Shown here one piece after another: positions 26,385 through 34,973 of a stretch of DNA of 64,000 nt. Source of the DNA: Microbulbifer pacificus. GTDB lineage: Bacteria; Pseudomonadota; Gammaproteobacteria; Pseudomonadales; Cellvibrionaceae. Under the pieces are notes generated by a model, which saw nothing but the letters and a program-made list of their open reading frames with translations, searched no databases and had not been told where the DNA came from. The translations under genes and the position numbers were made by a program. Every line of letters starts with the position of its first letter. Position 1 is the first letter of the stretch. The stretch spans positions 3,216,001-3,280,000 of the forward strand of contig NZ_CP137555.1 in NCBI RefSeq assembly GCF_033723955.1, given 5' to 3'.

Positions 26385-26924
26385 ATGCAGTCCGGGCAGA
26401 TAATGGTTGGTGACCACCAGGGCATTTATGTCGTCAAACTGGTGGGAGATGTGCGCCTCAATCTATGTACATCGTTCGATAACTATATCGGCAAGATGTT
26501 TTCCCACGACGATTTTCGCGGCGTGGTGTTCGATATGCACGATACCCAAGGGGTCGACAGCACCACGCTGGGTTTGATGGCCAAGATCGCCATTCGCAGT
26601 GCAGAACACAAAGGCGGCAAACCCCTGGTGCTGTGTGAAGACCGCGGTCTGCTGCACCTGCTGGACTCCATGGGCTTTGACGAACTGATGGAATTCTCCT
26701 CTGACGCGGATAACGATGCCTACCGGGCCGAGCCCGCGCCGCTCAAGTGCAATGCCCCCGATGAACACAGTGCCCGTGAAATGGTGTTGGAAGCCCATCG
26801 TGTGCTGATGAGCCTGAACGAGAAAAACGCAGATACCTTCCGCGATCTGGTGCATGTGCTGGAGAGCGAGCAGGGCACCTTGGAACACAAGGCCCAGGAA
26901 AACAAGTCAGTCGCCAGCCACTGA
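26385..26924 (+). CDS. rssC: STAS-domain anti-anti-sigma factor, RssC-like
   Basis: A 179-residue protein with an N-terminal STAS domain (residues about 8-105: GIYVVKLVGDVRLNLC, FRGVVFDMHDTQGVDSTTLG). The phosphorylatable Ser/Thr of STAS proteins is in the VDSTTLG turn. The C-terminal 60 residues are helical and charged. Next to a PP2C response regulator it likely switches binding partners when dephosphorylated, releasing or sequestering a stress or motility regulator. It is separated from that gene by 378 bases, more than within an operon. Confidence 0.85.
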   Translation: MQSGQIMVGDHQGIYVVKLVGDVRLNLCTSFDNYIGKMFSHDDFRGVVFDMHDTQGVDSTTLGLMAKIAIRSAEHKGGKPLVLCEDRGLLHLLDSMGFDELMEFSSDADNDAYRAEPAPLKCNAPDEHSAREMVLEAHRVLMSLNEKNADTFRDLVHVLESEQGTLEHKAQENKSVASH

Positions 26925-26983
26925 GCCGGCTGCGCGGTCTTTTTATTTCGCCAGGTTAACCTGGTTGCACGGGGGGCAAGGCG

Positions 26984-27445
26984 TTACTCGCCGTTGCTCC
27001 CGTCCCTCGCCTCGGCGCGGGCGCGGGTAAACAACCCGTGGGGCAGGTAGATCAGCTCCGCCACCCGCCGTATCAGGTGCTCTTCGAAGGCATCAATCTC
27101 GCCATCTGCAAACGCCACCTGCCACATCTGCTTCACCAGCAGGTACTTGTCCCGCTCGCTGAAATTGTCGTTGACCGTCTGGGTGAACTCGTACAGGGAC
27201 GTGGCCTCGTGGCGCTCTAACAGCGCCCGCTGCATGAGTTCCTCTGCGGTCTCGCTGTCCAACTGGTAGTGATCCATCAACAGGCGCACCAGCACCTGTC
27301 GCTCGCGCTCGTCTACCTTGTGATCCGCGGTGGCGATTTCCGCCATCAGTGCGGCGCTGATCATGCGCACGTCTTTTTCCGGGTGCACTTCCACACTGTC
27401 TCCGCGGCCGATCTGGTCGAACAGCTTGCGTATCTGATGCAGCAT
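26984..27445 (-). CDS. TerB-like protein
   Basis: A 153-residue all-helical protein of the TerB/COG4103 type. The tandem acidic motifs MAEIATADHKVDERERQVL and WQVAFADGEIDAFEEHLIRR are the two metal-binding halves typical of TerB folds. Despite the name, no tellurite-resistance genes are nearby, and such stand-alone homologues have no settled role. It is convergent with the STAS gene and 44 bases upstream, in gene order, of the minus-strand tal end. Confidence 0.8.
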   Translation of the reverse strand: MLHQIRKLFDQIGRGDSVEVHPEKDVRMISAALMAEIATADHKVDERERQVLVRLLMDHYQLDSETAEELMQRALLERHEATSLYEFTQTVNDNFSERDKYLLVKQMWQVAFADGEIDAFEEHLIRRVAELIYLPHGLFTRARAEARDGSNGE

Positions 27446-27489
27446 GGTTGTGCCCCTTGTGATGTTGTCGTTAATGAAAGTGACGGCGC

Positions 27490-28434
27490 TCAGCGCGCGT
27501 TTTGTAGCAGCTCTTCCAGCTTCAGCTGGTCCGCCACAAAGTTGCGGATACCTTCCGCCAGCTTCTCCGTCGCCATGGCGTCGGCATTCAGCTGGTAGCG
27601 GAACTCGGCTTCGCTGAGCGGTGCTGCAGGGCGGGGCTGGCTGGCGATATCGCTGCCGAGGCCGCTCGCCAGTTCACCTTCATCGTCCTGCAATTCCTGC
27701 AGCAGTTGCGGGCTGATGGTGAGCTTGTCGCAACCCGCCAGTGCCTCGATCTCGCCGGTGTTGCGGAAACTGGCTCCCATTACGATGGTCGGGTAGCCGC
27801 GGGACTTGTAGTACTCGTAAATACTGGCCACCGACAGCACGCCGGGGTCATCTTGGGCAGTGTAGTCATCGCGCCCGGTGCTGGCCTTGTACCAGTCGAG
27901 AATACGGCCCACGAACGGCGAAATCAGGGTAACACCGGCTTCCGCACAGGCCACGGCCTGGCACTGGGCGAACAGCAGGGTCAGGTTGCAGTGGATACCC
28001 TCGCGCTCCAGTACCGAGGCGGCGGTAATGCCCTCCCATGTGGAGGCGAGCTTGATCAGCACGCGCTCGCGGCCTACGCCGGCCTGTTCGTACAGCGCGA
28101 TCAGCTTGCGGGCGTATTCCACACTGGCGCTGCTGTCGAAGGAGAGGCGCGCATCCACTTCGGTGGAAACCACACCGGGAACGATCTGCAGGATTTCACC
28201 GCCGATAGCCACCGCGAGCTTCATGGAAGCCTCGGCGATCACATCGCCACCGCGCTGCTCCGCCCACGCCAGGGCGTCTTTCAGGTGTTGTTGGTATTGC
28301 GGCAGCTGTGCCGCCTTTAAAAGCAGGGAGGGATTGGTGGTGGCATCTTGCGGGTGGTAGCGGCGGATCGCCTCGATATCACCGGTATCCGCAACCACCA
28401 GGCTGCGCCGTTTGAGTTGTTCCAGTTTATTCAT
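27490..28434 (-). CDS. tal: Transaldolase
   Basis: A 314-residue transaldolase (TalB type) of the non-oxidative pentose phosphate pathway. It exchanges a dihydroxyacetone unit between sedoheptulose-7-phosphate and glyceraldehyde-3-phosphate. [19 protein letters not shown], the [11 protein letters not shown] signature (about residues 34-44), the Schiff-base lysine in [11 protein letters not shown] and the [12 protein letters not shown] motif are intact. Start ATG 28432-28434 chosen over an upstream in-frame ATG at 28455 because homology begins at MNKLEQL. Followed 44 bases downstream by the TerB-like gene and preceded by dusA. Confidence 0.96.
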   Translation of the reverse strand: MNKLEQLKRRSLVVADTGDIEAIRRYHPQDATTNPSLLLKAAQLPQYQQHLKDALAWAEQRGGDVIAEASMKLAVAIGGEILQIVPGVVSTEVDARLSFDSSASVEYARKLIALYEQAGVGRERVLIKLASTWEGITAASVLEREGIHCNLTLLFAQCQAVACAEAGVTLISPFVGRILDWYKASTGRDDYTAQDDPGVLSVASIYEYYKSRGYPTIVMGASFRNTGEIEALAGCDKLTISPQLLQELQDDEGELASGLGSDIASQPRPAAPLSEAEFRYQLNADAMATEKLAEGIRNFVADQLKLEELLQNAR

Positions 28435-28479
28435 CTTCCCCACTTCCTTATTCAAATTCAGGTTCGATTCTTTTGTCGA

Positions 28480-29457
28480 TCAGGCGGCGTCGGTCACCAG
28501 CGCCAGTGCCTGCTCAAGTACCTCCGGCCCCGCGCCCGCGGTATGTGCATGCTCACTCAGGTATCGGCGGAACCGCCGCGCCCCGGGCACGCCCTGAAAC
28601 AGGCCCATCATATGCCGGGTAACGTGATTGAGCCGCTGGCCCTTGCCGAGCTCGCGCTCGATGTACGGCAGCATATCGCGGATCACCTGTGCCGGGCTCG
28701 GCCCCGGTGCGCCGCCAAACAGTTCCGCATCCACATCCGCGAGAATGTTCGGCGTTTGGTAAGCCGCGCGCCCGAGCATAACACCATCGAGCTGCTGTAA
28801 ATGCTGCCGGCACTCCTCCAGCGAATTGATGCCGCCATTCAGCACAATTTCAAGGTCGGGGTAATCCTGCTTCAGCTGGTACACCATCTCGTACTTGAGC
28901 GGCGGCACCTCGCGGTTTTCCTTCGGGCTAAGGCCATTCAGCCACGCCTTGCGCGCGTGCACGATAAAGGTGGTGATGCCAGCGCGGGCCTGGGCTTCCA
29001 CAAAGCGCGTCAGTCCCGGGTAATCCTCCATGTCGTCGATGCCGATACGGTGTTTCACCGTCACCGGAATCGAAACCGCACTGCGCATGGCGCCCAGGCA
29101 TTCCGCCACCAGGTCCGGCTCCGCCATCAGGCAGGCGCCAAAGCGGCCCTTGAGGACCCGGTCGCTGGGGCAGCCGCAGTTCAGGTTCACCTCACTGTAT
29201 CCCCACTGCTCGGCAATCTCCGTACAGCGCGCCAGATCGTCCGGGTCGCTGCCGCCGAGCTGTAGTGCCAGCGGTTGCTCCGCCGCGTCAAAATCCAGGT
29301 GGCTCTCGCGGTCGCCAAACAGAATGGCACCGGTGGTGACCATTTCGGAGTAGAGCAGCGCATTCTTGCTGAGCAGGCGCCAGAAATAGCGACAGTGACG
29401 GTCGCTCCAATCCATCAGGGGGGCGGTACAGAAGCGGTGGGACAGGGGGTTTGGCAT
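28480..29457 (-). CDS. dusA: tRNA-dihydrouridine(20/20a) synthase DusA
   Basis: A 325-residue FMN enzyme that reduces U20/U20a in the tRNA D-loop. The family signatures are seen: APLMDWSDRHCRYFWR at the N-terminus, LQLGGSDPDDLARC, the catalytic cysteine segment VNLNCGCPSDRVLKGRFGACLM, VKHRIGIDD, FIVHARKAWLNGLSPKENR and VLNGGI. The specificity matches DusA rather than DusB/C. Its stop lies 45 bases before tal on the same strand, suggesting one transcript. Confidence 0.95.
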   Translation of the reverse strand: MPNPLSHRFCTAPLMDWSDRHCRYFWRLLSKNALLYSEMVTTGAILFGDRESHLDFDAAEQPLALQLGGSDPDDLARCTEIAEQWGYSEVNLNCGCPSDRVLKGRFGACLMAEPDLVAECLGAMRSAVSIPVTVKHRIGIDDMEDYPGLTRFVEAQARAGITTFIVHARKAWLNGLSPKENREVPPLKYEMVYQLKQDYPDLEIVLNGGINSLEECRQHLQQLDGVMLGRAAYQTPNILADVDAELFGGAPGPSPAQVIRDMLPYIERELGKGQRLNHVTRHMMGLFQGVPGARRFRRYLSEHAHTAGAGPEVLEQALALVTDAA

Positions 29458-29775
29458 AACTACTTGATTTTACAGCGGTTTCTCTGAACTCGGCCCATTA
29501 TGGTACCTCTCCGGTACAGCAAATGGCTTGTGCCAGTTGGAATCCTGGCAACCATCAGGGCGCGTAACAACGCGACGGGTGGGGTGCGCTATACCGCGCA
29601 GATCCGCCTATTTCAGAATGGAAGGGTAGTTTATACAGAAGCGGCGACGTTCGGCAAAAAGGCTTAAGCAAAAGCACAGACCGTTAACAGCGACCTGTAA
29701 GTGGGTTGTCCGGGCGGTTGGGTCGTTGCCAACCGCCCGGAACCAACTGCCGCCTGTCAGGTGCGGTTCACCAGA
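29458..29775. other. Gap between dusA and the outer-membrane protein gene, with a strong hairpin
   Basis: 318 non-coding bases. A perfect 12-bp inverted repeat CCGGGCGGTTGG-(7)-CCAACCGCCCGG occupies 29710-29740, downstream of the minus-strand outer-membrane protein gene. It lacks a U tract on either strand but probably marks the end of that transcript. The dusA promoter must lie near 29458-29560; no clear consensus was recognised. Confidence 0.5.
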
Positions 29776-30396
29776 TCAGAAACGGTAACCAACACCGGCT
29801 TGCCACGCGTTGGCTTTACCGAAATCAATCGCAAGGCCATCGCTACCATCAAGCTTTTGCTTGCCAATGTCGTACTGCAGGTACTCGATGCTTGCGCGCA
29901 GGTGCGGGGAGAAGTCGTAGCGGAAGCCGGCGCCCCAGTGCGCGTAGCTGGCATCGGTGGAGTAACTGTAGAGTCTGTCGCCGTTGTAATAGGCGTCAGC
30001 GCTGAGATCGGCCAGGTTGTATCCGGCGATCAGGTAGGCACAGGCTGCACGACAGTCCCAGCTGAGATCCAGCTTGCCGGAGACACCCCAGTTGTCGATA
30101 GTGCCGTCGTATTTTTCGTCCTCGACCAGTACATCGTTCTCGAAGGACTGGTAGTGGTAGCTGTCCTGCAAGTTGTAATAGCTCAGCTCAACTTCTACCG
30201 GCAAACGATGAAAATCCAGCGCCACAGATACGCTGTGCATATCCTGATTCCCATCCGAATGCTCCAGATCTGCCTTGCCCGTGGCCACGGATACTATCGT
30301 GTCAAAGGCGAATTCACTCTCCTGGTACGTGTAGCCCTGTGACCAGGCCGAAGCAGAAACCAGTCCCCCAACAATAAAAGCGCTCAGCTTTTTCAC
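29776..30396 (-). CDS. Outer-membrane beta-barrel protein (OmpA/OmpX-like fold)
   Basis: A 206-residue exported protein: a signal peptide (MKKLSAFIVGGLVSASAWSQ) and alternating strands typical of an 8-stranded barrel, ending in the BAM-type C-terminus AWQAGVGYRF. Two cysteines (WDCRAACAYLIAG) may form a disulfide in a periplasmic turn. No functional domain is recognised. It is preceded on the same strand by the GlpD-like gene, 163 bases away, and followed by the strong hairpin at 29710-29740. Confidence 0.75.
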   Translation of the reverse strand: MKKLSAFIVGGLVSASAWSQGYTYQESEFAFDTIVSVATGKADLEHSDGNQDMHSVSVALDFHRLPVEVELSYYNLQDSYHYQSFENDVLVEDEKYDGTIDNWGVSGKLDLSWDCRAACAYLIAGYNLADLSADAYYNGDRLYSYSTDASYAHWGAGFRYDFSPHLRASIEYLQYDIGKQKLDGSDGLAIDFGKANAWQAGVGYRF

Positions 30397-30559
30397 GGCA
30401 ATCCCTCGTTTGTGTTTATTGGAAGGATGATTCTAGTCACATTGAGGCTGTGACGAAATACCGATGTGATCGTATGTAAAATCCGAGTCCCCGCGGAAAT
30501 TCATCGCCAGTTGGCCATGCAGTGGCATATCTGAGGCGCCTAATGTTTTGATGCCGGGT

Positions 30560-31768
30560 TCAGATATTGCGCTCTTTGGCATCCACGGGTGAAGTGGCGG
30601 TCTGGGTGCTGGCATTGGGTGACCAGTGGTCGCTGGCGGCCAGGTGCGGGCGCAGTTTTTTCAGCACGCTGCGCGCGGTGGCGCGGTAACTGGTGAGCTT
30701 GCCGCCCGCGACCGCCACAATGTGCGGTTGCTTGTCGTCGTCGCAACAGATCATGGTTTCGCGACTGCGGGAAAAGGGGTTACTGCTGGCGTGGGGCAGT
30801 ACGCGCAATCCGGCGAAGCTGTCGGAGAGTTCGTTCAGTTGCAGTGGACGGGTTTCGGGGAAGTACTGCTTCAGGGTGCGCAGCAGGTACGCCTTTTCCT
30901 CCAGGGTCGGAGCAACTTCCGACGGATCGCCGTGGTAGGGGCGCTCGGTGGTGCCGACCAGGGTCTCGCCCTGCCAGGGCATTACAAACACTGCGCGGCC
31001 GTCTTCCGCTTCCACGTAAAAAATCTTGTTGGCCAGTTTTAACGGCACCTGGATATGGGTGCCCGCCACCAGCTCCAGTGGCGGCAGTTTGGCCCTGGGG
31101 GTGCACTTGCTGTTGGTGTCCTCGATCCACGGACCGGTGCAGTTCACCAGTGAGCGGCAGTGCAGGGTATTCAGCTTGCCCTCGTGGAAATAATCCACGC
31201 GCACAAACTTGTCCGTTACCTCCGCACCAACCAGGCTGGCGGGGCAGATCAGTTCGGCGCCACCGCGCAGGGCGCTGCGGATTACCTCCTGGGTCAGTGC
31301 CGCGTCATCGGTCTGGGCGTCGTAGTAGCGGTAGACCGCGAGCAGGTCGTCGCCGTTAAGGCCGTTGAGTGCCTCGTAATCCTGCACGTTGATGGAGCGA
31401 AAGCGGGACTGTGAGGAAAACAGCCCGGCCAGCAGTGCGTAAATGGTGAGACCGAGGCGGATTTTCCACGGCGGGCGGCGGCTGTGGCGGTAAACCGGGA
31501 TCAGGAACGGCACCATGTGTACCAGATCAGGCTTGTTCGCCAGTAACCATTTGCGCTCTTTCAGGCACTCGTACACCAGGGAAAACTGTCCGCTTTCCAG
31601 GTAGCGCAGGCCGCCGTGAATCAGTTTGGAGGAGCGGGAAGAGGTGCCATAGGCCACGGATTCCTGCTCGAGAATCGCCACCCGGTAGCCGGCCGCGGTC
31701 AGTGCCTCCGCCACACCGGCGCCCTGAATGCCGGCACCGACGACGAGAACATCATATTCCATAGACAT
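30560..31768 (-). CDS. GlpD-like FAD-dependent glycerol-3-phosphate dehydrogenase, short form
   Basis: A 402-residue flavoprotein of the GlpD/DAO family. FAD-binding VLVVGAGIQGAGVAEAL (residues about 6-22), the GlpD signature GTSSRSSKLIHGGLRYLE and GTHIQVPLK plus LVGTTERPYHGDP are present. GlpD proteins are normally about 500 residues; this one ends soon after AGGKLTSYRATARSVL and lacks the C-terminal helical DAO_C domain. It may still oxidise glycerol-3-phosphate or a related polyol. SD GGGAGG lies 7 bases before ATG 31768. Its start overlaps by 17 bases the end of the phosphodiesterase homologue, implying a two-gene unit. Confidence 0.85.
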   Translation of the reverse strand: MSMEYDVLVVGAGIQGAGVAEALTAAGYRVAILEQESVAYGTSSRSSKLIHGGLRYLESGQFSLVYECLKERKWLLANKPDLVHMVPFLIPVYRHSRRPPWKIRLGLTIYALLAGLFSSQSRFRSINVQDYEALNGLNGDDLLAVYRYYDAQTDDAALTQEVIRSALRGGAELICPASLVGAEVTDKFVRVDYFHEGKLNTLHCRSLVNCTGPWIEDTNSKCTPRAKLPPLELVAGTHIQVPLKLANKIFYVEAEDGRAVFVMPWQGETLVGTTERPYHGDPSEVAPTLEEKAYLLRTLKQYFPETRPLQLNELSDSFAGLRVLPHASSNPFSRSRETMICCDDDKQPHIVAVAGGKLTSYRATARSVLKKLRPHLAASDHWSPNASTQTATSPVDAKERNI

Positions 31769-32444
31769 TGCTGGCCTCCCGGGAGCGCATCAACAGCGGC
31801 AGATTCCCTGTCAGAATATGATGCGCGCCGCGGTGATGCCAGTGCACCGCGCCCTGCGCGGTGTTGATTTCGTGGACCACCCACTGCCAGGGGCCGGGAG
31901 GCAGCTCCTGGCAGTCCACCGAAACCTGATCGATGAACAGGTAATCCGGCGCCAAGGTGACTACTTCCATGGAAAGACAGCGGGTAACACTCGGCACTTT
32001 CAGCGCCACCAGATCAAAGCCGAGGCTGCGGGCAAGGCGCAGGCTGCGAAGATTGTCCGCCACCAGCACAAAATTGTCCGCAGGGCTGAAAATTTCATCC
32101 CGTAGCCGGCGAATTGCGGCCTCTGCGCCCACCATCTGCAGCGTCTGCGGATTCAGCTCGATAAACCATTCCAGGTGACGGTGCCGGTTAGCCCAGTCCA
32201 CCAGCTGGCGAAAGGTGCAGAGGGGCAGGGTCCTCAGGTCGCGGTCCTTCAACTTGTGCAACGGTGCCGAGATCCCGGCGGGGAAAAAATCCAGTGCATT
32301 GCCGGCACAACACCAGGGCGTGCGTTCCTGGCTGAACTGCACTTCGGTGGCAATTGCACAGGCGCCGAGACCATGGGCAGCCTCAAAAGCCGCCAGGGTA
32401 TTTTCGGGATGGTGGATTTTGTCGCCTGAATGCGCAATCAACAT
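31752..32444 (-). CDS. Glycerophosphodiester phosphodiesterase homologue, catalytic residues degraded
   Basis: A 230-residue GDPD-fold protein. The N-terminus IAHSGDKIHHPENTLAAFEA clearly aligns with the family opening IAHRG...PENTLAAF, but the essential HRG reads HSG, the ExD metal pair (usually ELDV) reads ATEV, and the second catalytic His in the HD motif is missing (WCCAGN). The barrel core (WFIELNPQTL; FVLVADN; PDYLFIDQVS) is retained. It is therefore a probable pseudoenzyme or has a changed activity. Coupled to the short GlpD-like gene, which would use the glycerol-3-phosphate that an active GDPD makes. Confidence 0.78.
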   Translation of the reverse strand: MLIAHSGDKIHHPENTLAAFEAAHGLGACAIATEVQFSQERTPWCCAGNALDFFPAGISAPLHKLKDRDLRTLPLCTFRQLVDWANRHRHLEWFIELNPQTLQMVGAEAAIRRLRDEIFSPADNFVLVADNLRSLRLARSLGFDLVALKVPSVTRCLSMEVVTLAPDYLFIDQVSVDCQELPPGPWQWVVHEINTAQGAVHWHHRGAHHILTGNLPLLMRSREASNVYGI

Positions 32445-32632
32445 CTAAGTGGAGTCCTGCCGGGCCAGCTTTATTGTATGGGGAAGGTGGGGAGATACCG
32501 CAAAATCTCTATTTGAAAATAGTTGCTGTACAGCGGCTTGCAAGAAGGTGGTGGCGTTAAAAGATACGCGGCTTTTTTCCCTGCCGCGGACCGAATAAAC
32601 CGGCGGTCTATGCTGAATGGATCGGAAACAAG

Positions 32633-33067
32633 GTGTTAGAGGTTGGCCCGTTGGTACAGGGAAATTTGCCGGGAATTTTTTCGGAATCCCTTTCGCGAAA
32701 AAAAACGGGAACGACGGTTATTCACATGATTGTGAGTTTGCTGTTCCTGCTGCAGACAGACGCGAGCCGTGCACAACAAATTGACCAAGAATCTGCAAGC
32801 CGCGTCGCGAGCGCTTCAATACGAATCACCCTGAATATCCCCCCCAGAACACAGTTGGTGGAAGCCACCGAATCCGCCGGCAAACTCTGCCTGAGCCGGA
32901 TACCAGCAAGTCAGTTAGTCGTCAGTTGGTTGCGACAGGGCACGCCAGCGCCGGGATCTGCACTGGCCAGCCTCGCGGGTGACACCAGTGTGCAGAGCTG
33001 TGTTGATCTCGGCACTCTGCCACAGCAGAGCGGGTCCACCGCCACCGTTCTGATCGCCGCGCAATAG
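32633..33067 (+). CDS. Small secreted protein beside pilus genes
   Basis: Up to 144 residues from a GTG start. A basic stretch (SRKKTG) then a hydrophobic core (VIHMIVSLLFLLQTDASRA) forms a signal peptide, cleaved before QQIDQ; a start at ATG 32726 would remove the basic residues and is less likely. The mature part is short beta-like segments with two cysteines (KLCLSR; QSCVDL) and ends in STATVLIAAQ, reminiscent of pilin C-terminal strands such as DTLTVTVSGE in the pilin of this locus. It lies 99 bases before the pilus chaperone, so a minor pilus role is possible but unproven. Confidence 0.5.
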   Translation: MLEVGPLVQGNLPGIFSESLSRKKTGTTVIHMIVSLLFLLQTDASRAQQIDQESASRVASASIRITLNIPPRTQLVEATESAGKLCLSRIPASQLVVSWLRQGTPAPGSALASLAGDTSVQSCVDLGTLPQQSGSTATVLIAAQ

Positions 33068-33166
33068 TAAAAACTGACAACCGTTCAATGCCCCGCAGGC
33101 TGGTTGCTTATCCCTTCCTTGCCCTTAAAATGGCGTCAGTATATTCCTAGACGCTGCGAACGGATT

Positions 33167-33853
33167 ATGAAGCACATTTTTGCCACCGCGCTGCTCCTGC
33201 TGGCCCAGCCTGTGTTTGCCGCCATGTCGCTGGACAAGATCATTCTTTACCTGAACGACCAGCCCAATTCCCGTGAAGATATCGTGGTGACGAATCCCGA
33301 TGCGGAAACGCTTTATCTGCAGACGGAAATCTACCGTGTGGATAACCCGGGTATGCCCGATGAAAAGCGGGTGCGGGTGGTAGACCCGAAAGAGTTCCGC
33401 TTGCTGGTAAGCCCGTCAAAGGCGGTGATTCCCGCGGGTGAACAAAAACGCTTTCGTTTGATGTCCCTGGAGCAGGGGCTGGATAAGGAAAGAGTCTACC
33501 GGGTGACGTTCAAGCCGGTGGTGGGCGATCTGAAAACCGACAAGACCGCGCTGAAAATCCTGGTGGCTTACCAGGCGCTGATCTTCGTGCAGCCAAAATC
33601 GGGAAGCTTCCACCTGCAACTGGAGAAGACCGCTCCGGATGCTCTGGCGATCGTGAACAATGGCAATATCAATGCGGAAATAAGCGGGTTGCAATACTGC
33701 CAGCGGCAAGATCAGTGTGCGCCGCTGGAGCAAAAGGGCCGGATTTACAGCGGCGCAAAGTTGCAGCTCGAGGGTGATTTTGCCGCCGGTGGCTATATCG
33801 AACTTGTCGCCAAAGGCGCCCGCGAATCAGAGAAAATCAGGCTGGCACTTTAA
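33167..33853 (+). CDS. Periplasmic pilus chaperone (chaperone-usher)
   Basis: A 228-residue periplasmic chaperone with two Ig-like domains. The signal peptide MKHIFATALLLLAQPVFA is followed by MSLDKIILYLNDQ, a domain-1 F1-G1 region (VRVVDPKEFRLLVSPSKAVI), and the family's conserved Arg/Lys site segment around EKRVRV; LVSPSKAVIPAGEQKRFRLM and VYRVTFKPVVGD match PapD/CfaA proteins. It would cap pilin subunits before usher secretion. Start ATG 33167 chosen at the signal peptide; the frame from 33104 adds a leader without function. The gene is convergent with the pilin-usher-adhesin operon and ends 28 bases from it. Confidence 0.88.
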   Translation: MKHIFATALLLLAQPVFAAMSLDKIILYLNDQPNSREDIVVTNPDAETLYLQTEIYRVDNPGMPDEKRVRVVDPKEFRLLVSPSKAVIPAGEQKRFRLMSLEQGLDKERVYRVTFKPVVGDLKTDKTALKILVAYQALIFVQPKSGSFHLQLEKTAPDALAIVNNGNINAEISGLQYCQRQDQCAPLEQKGRIYSGAKLQLEGDFAAGGYIELVAKGARESEKIRLAL

Positions 33854-33881
33854 TTATTCCGCTGCGGTTTTCCGACGTCGG

Positions 33882-34973
33882 TCAGTTCATTTCCACCGTA
33901 AGCGTTAGGGTGTCCATGTACTGATAATCCTGCGGGTTAGCCAGGTTGGCCGCAGGAATCGTCAGCTCCAACAGCATGTTTTCGTCGCTGTAGCCGGTGC
34001 AGTCGAGGGAGGCGTGCCCCTTCCAGTCCTTCTTGGTAAATACACCTTCCGTCAATTTTGCTTTTTTCTTCGGCGGGATTTCACTCAGGATATTGATTTC
34101 ATAGGCAATGGTGTCGCTGCTGGAAACCCCACCCAGCAGGAACTCGCCATTTCCATTCAGGCTGTCGGCCCGCAAACTGAAATCCGAGTTTGCCGTGGTG
34201 TACACACAGAAATGTTGCTCGGCGGTAATGTCGGCAAGCGGATTGGGCATCTGCAGCACCATATCCTCAAGCCCGCTGATGCGGATACTGGAGCCAACAA
34301 CCAGGGCAATATCCAGGGTAAGCGGCGGGTTCAGCTCGGTACGGTTATCCGACGCCGTCGACCCCTTGCAGATAATCGGGTCGTAGGGATTGTTTGGATC
34401 GCCCCACGGATTGCACTGGTACAGGTAAAGCTGCAGTGTGCCGCGGTAGATACCCGGCGCCGGGGCCACCGTTGAATCCGGGGTCAGCGAAAAATACACC
34501 GGGGTCTGCTGGCCATTGGCGGCACCACGAAAACGCGTGCTGGTCACCTGGCCGGGGATAATCGTGGTCGCGGTTGTGGATGGATGGTGGAATTCCAGCG
34601 TCACCGCCACATTCCCGCTCGGTCCGCTCAACAGGAATTTCTGCCCCTGTGCGGGCCCGATAACCTCCATGGTGTAATCGCGGGATTTACTGCAGTACGC
34701 GGTAGACCATTCATTGCCCTCCCAGTCCGCCCAGCAGCTGCGGATACTGAACGGAATCGATAGATCCCCTTCGTAAACCACCGCCTGCTCGGTGTCGTCG
34801 AGACCGCAAACGCCCAGAGACTTGTCCGCTACCGGCATGATGCCGGAGCCATCACCGCAGGGATCCTGATTGGAGGATTGCGCGCTGGCGGCGCAGGGCA
34901 TCAGCGCGGCCGCTGCCAGGGCGAGAACGCACAGGCAATTTCTGAGAAGCGTGCGGAAATTACTGGCGCGCAT
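33882..34973 (-). CDS. CS1-type pilus tip/minor subunit (adhesin candidate)
   Basis: A 363-residue exported protein, last gene of the pilin-usher-adhesin operon. A signal peptide with CVLALAAAALMPCAASA is followed by a two-domain protein with several cysteines; the C-terminal half (SGLEDMVLQMPNPLADIT... ending DTLTLTVEMN) looks like a pilin domain of CS1/CFA-I fimbriae, and the N-terminal half (about residues 35-210) would be the binding domain. By position and layout it corresponds to CfaE-like tip adhesins. It overlaps the usher start by 14 bases. Confidence 0.75.
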   Translation of the reverse strand: MRASNFRTLLRNCLCVLALAAAALMPCAASAQSSNQDPCGDGSGIMPVADKSLGVCGLDDTEQAVVYEGDLSIPFSIRSCWADWEGNEWSTAYCSKSRDYTMEVIGPAQGQKFLLSGPSGNVAVTLEFHHPSTTATTIIPGQVTSTRFRGAANGQQTPVYFSLTPDSTVAPAPGIYRGTLQLYLYQCNPWGDPNNPYDPIICKGSTASDNRTELNPPLTLDIALVVGSSIRISGLEDMVLQMPNPLADITAEQHFCVYTTANSDFSLRADSLNGNGEFLLGGVSSSDTIAYEINILSEIPPKKKAKLTEGVFTKKDWKGHASLDCTGYSDENMLLELTIPAANLANPQDYQYMDTLTLTVEMN

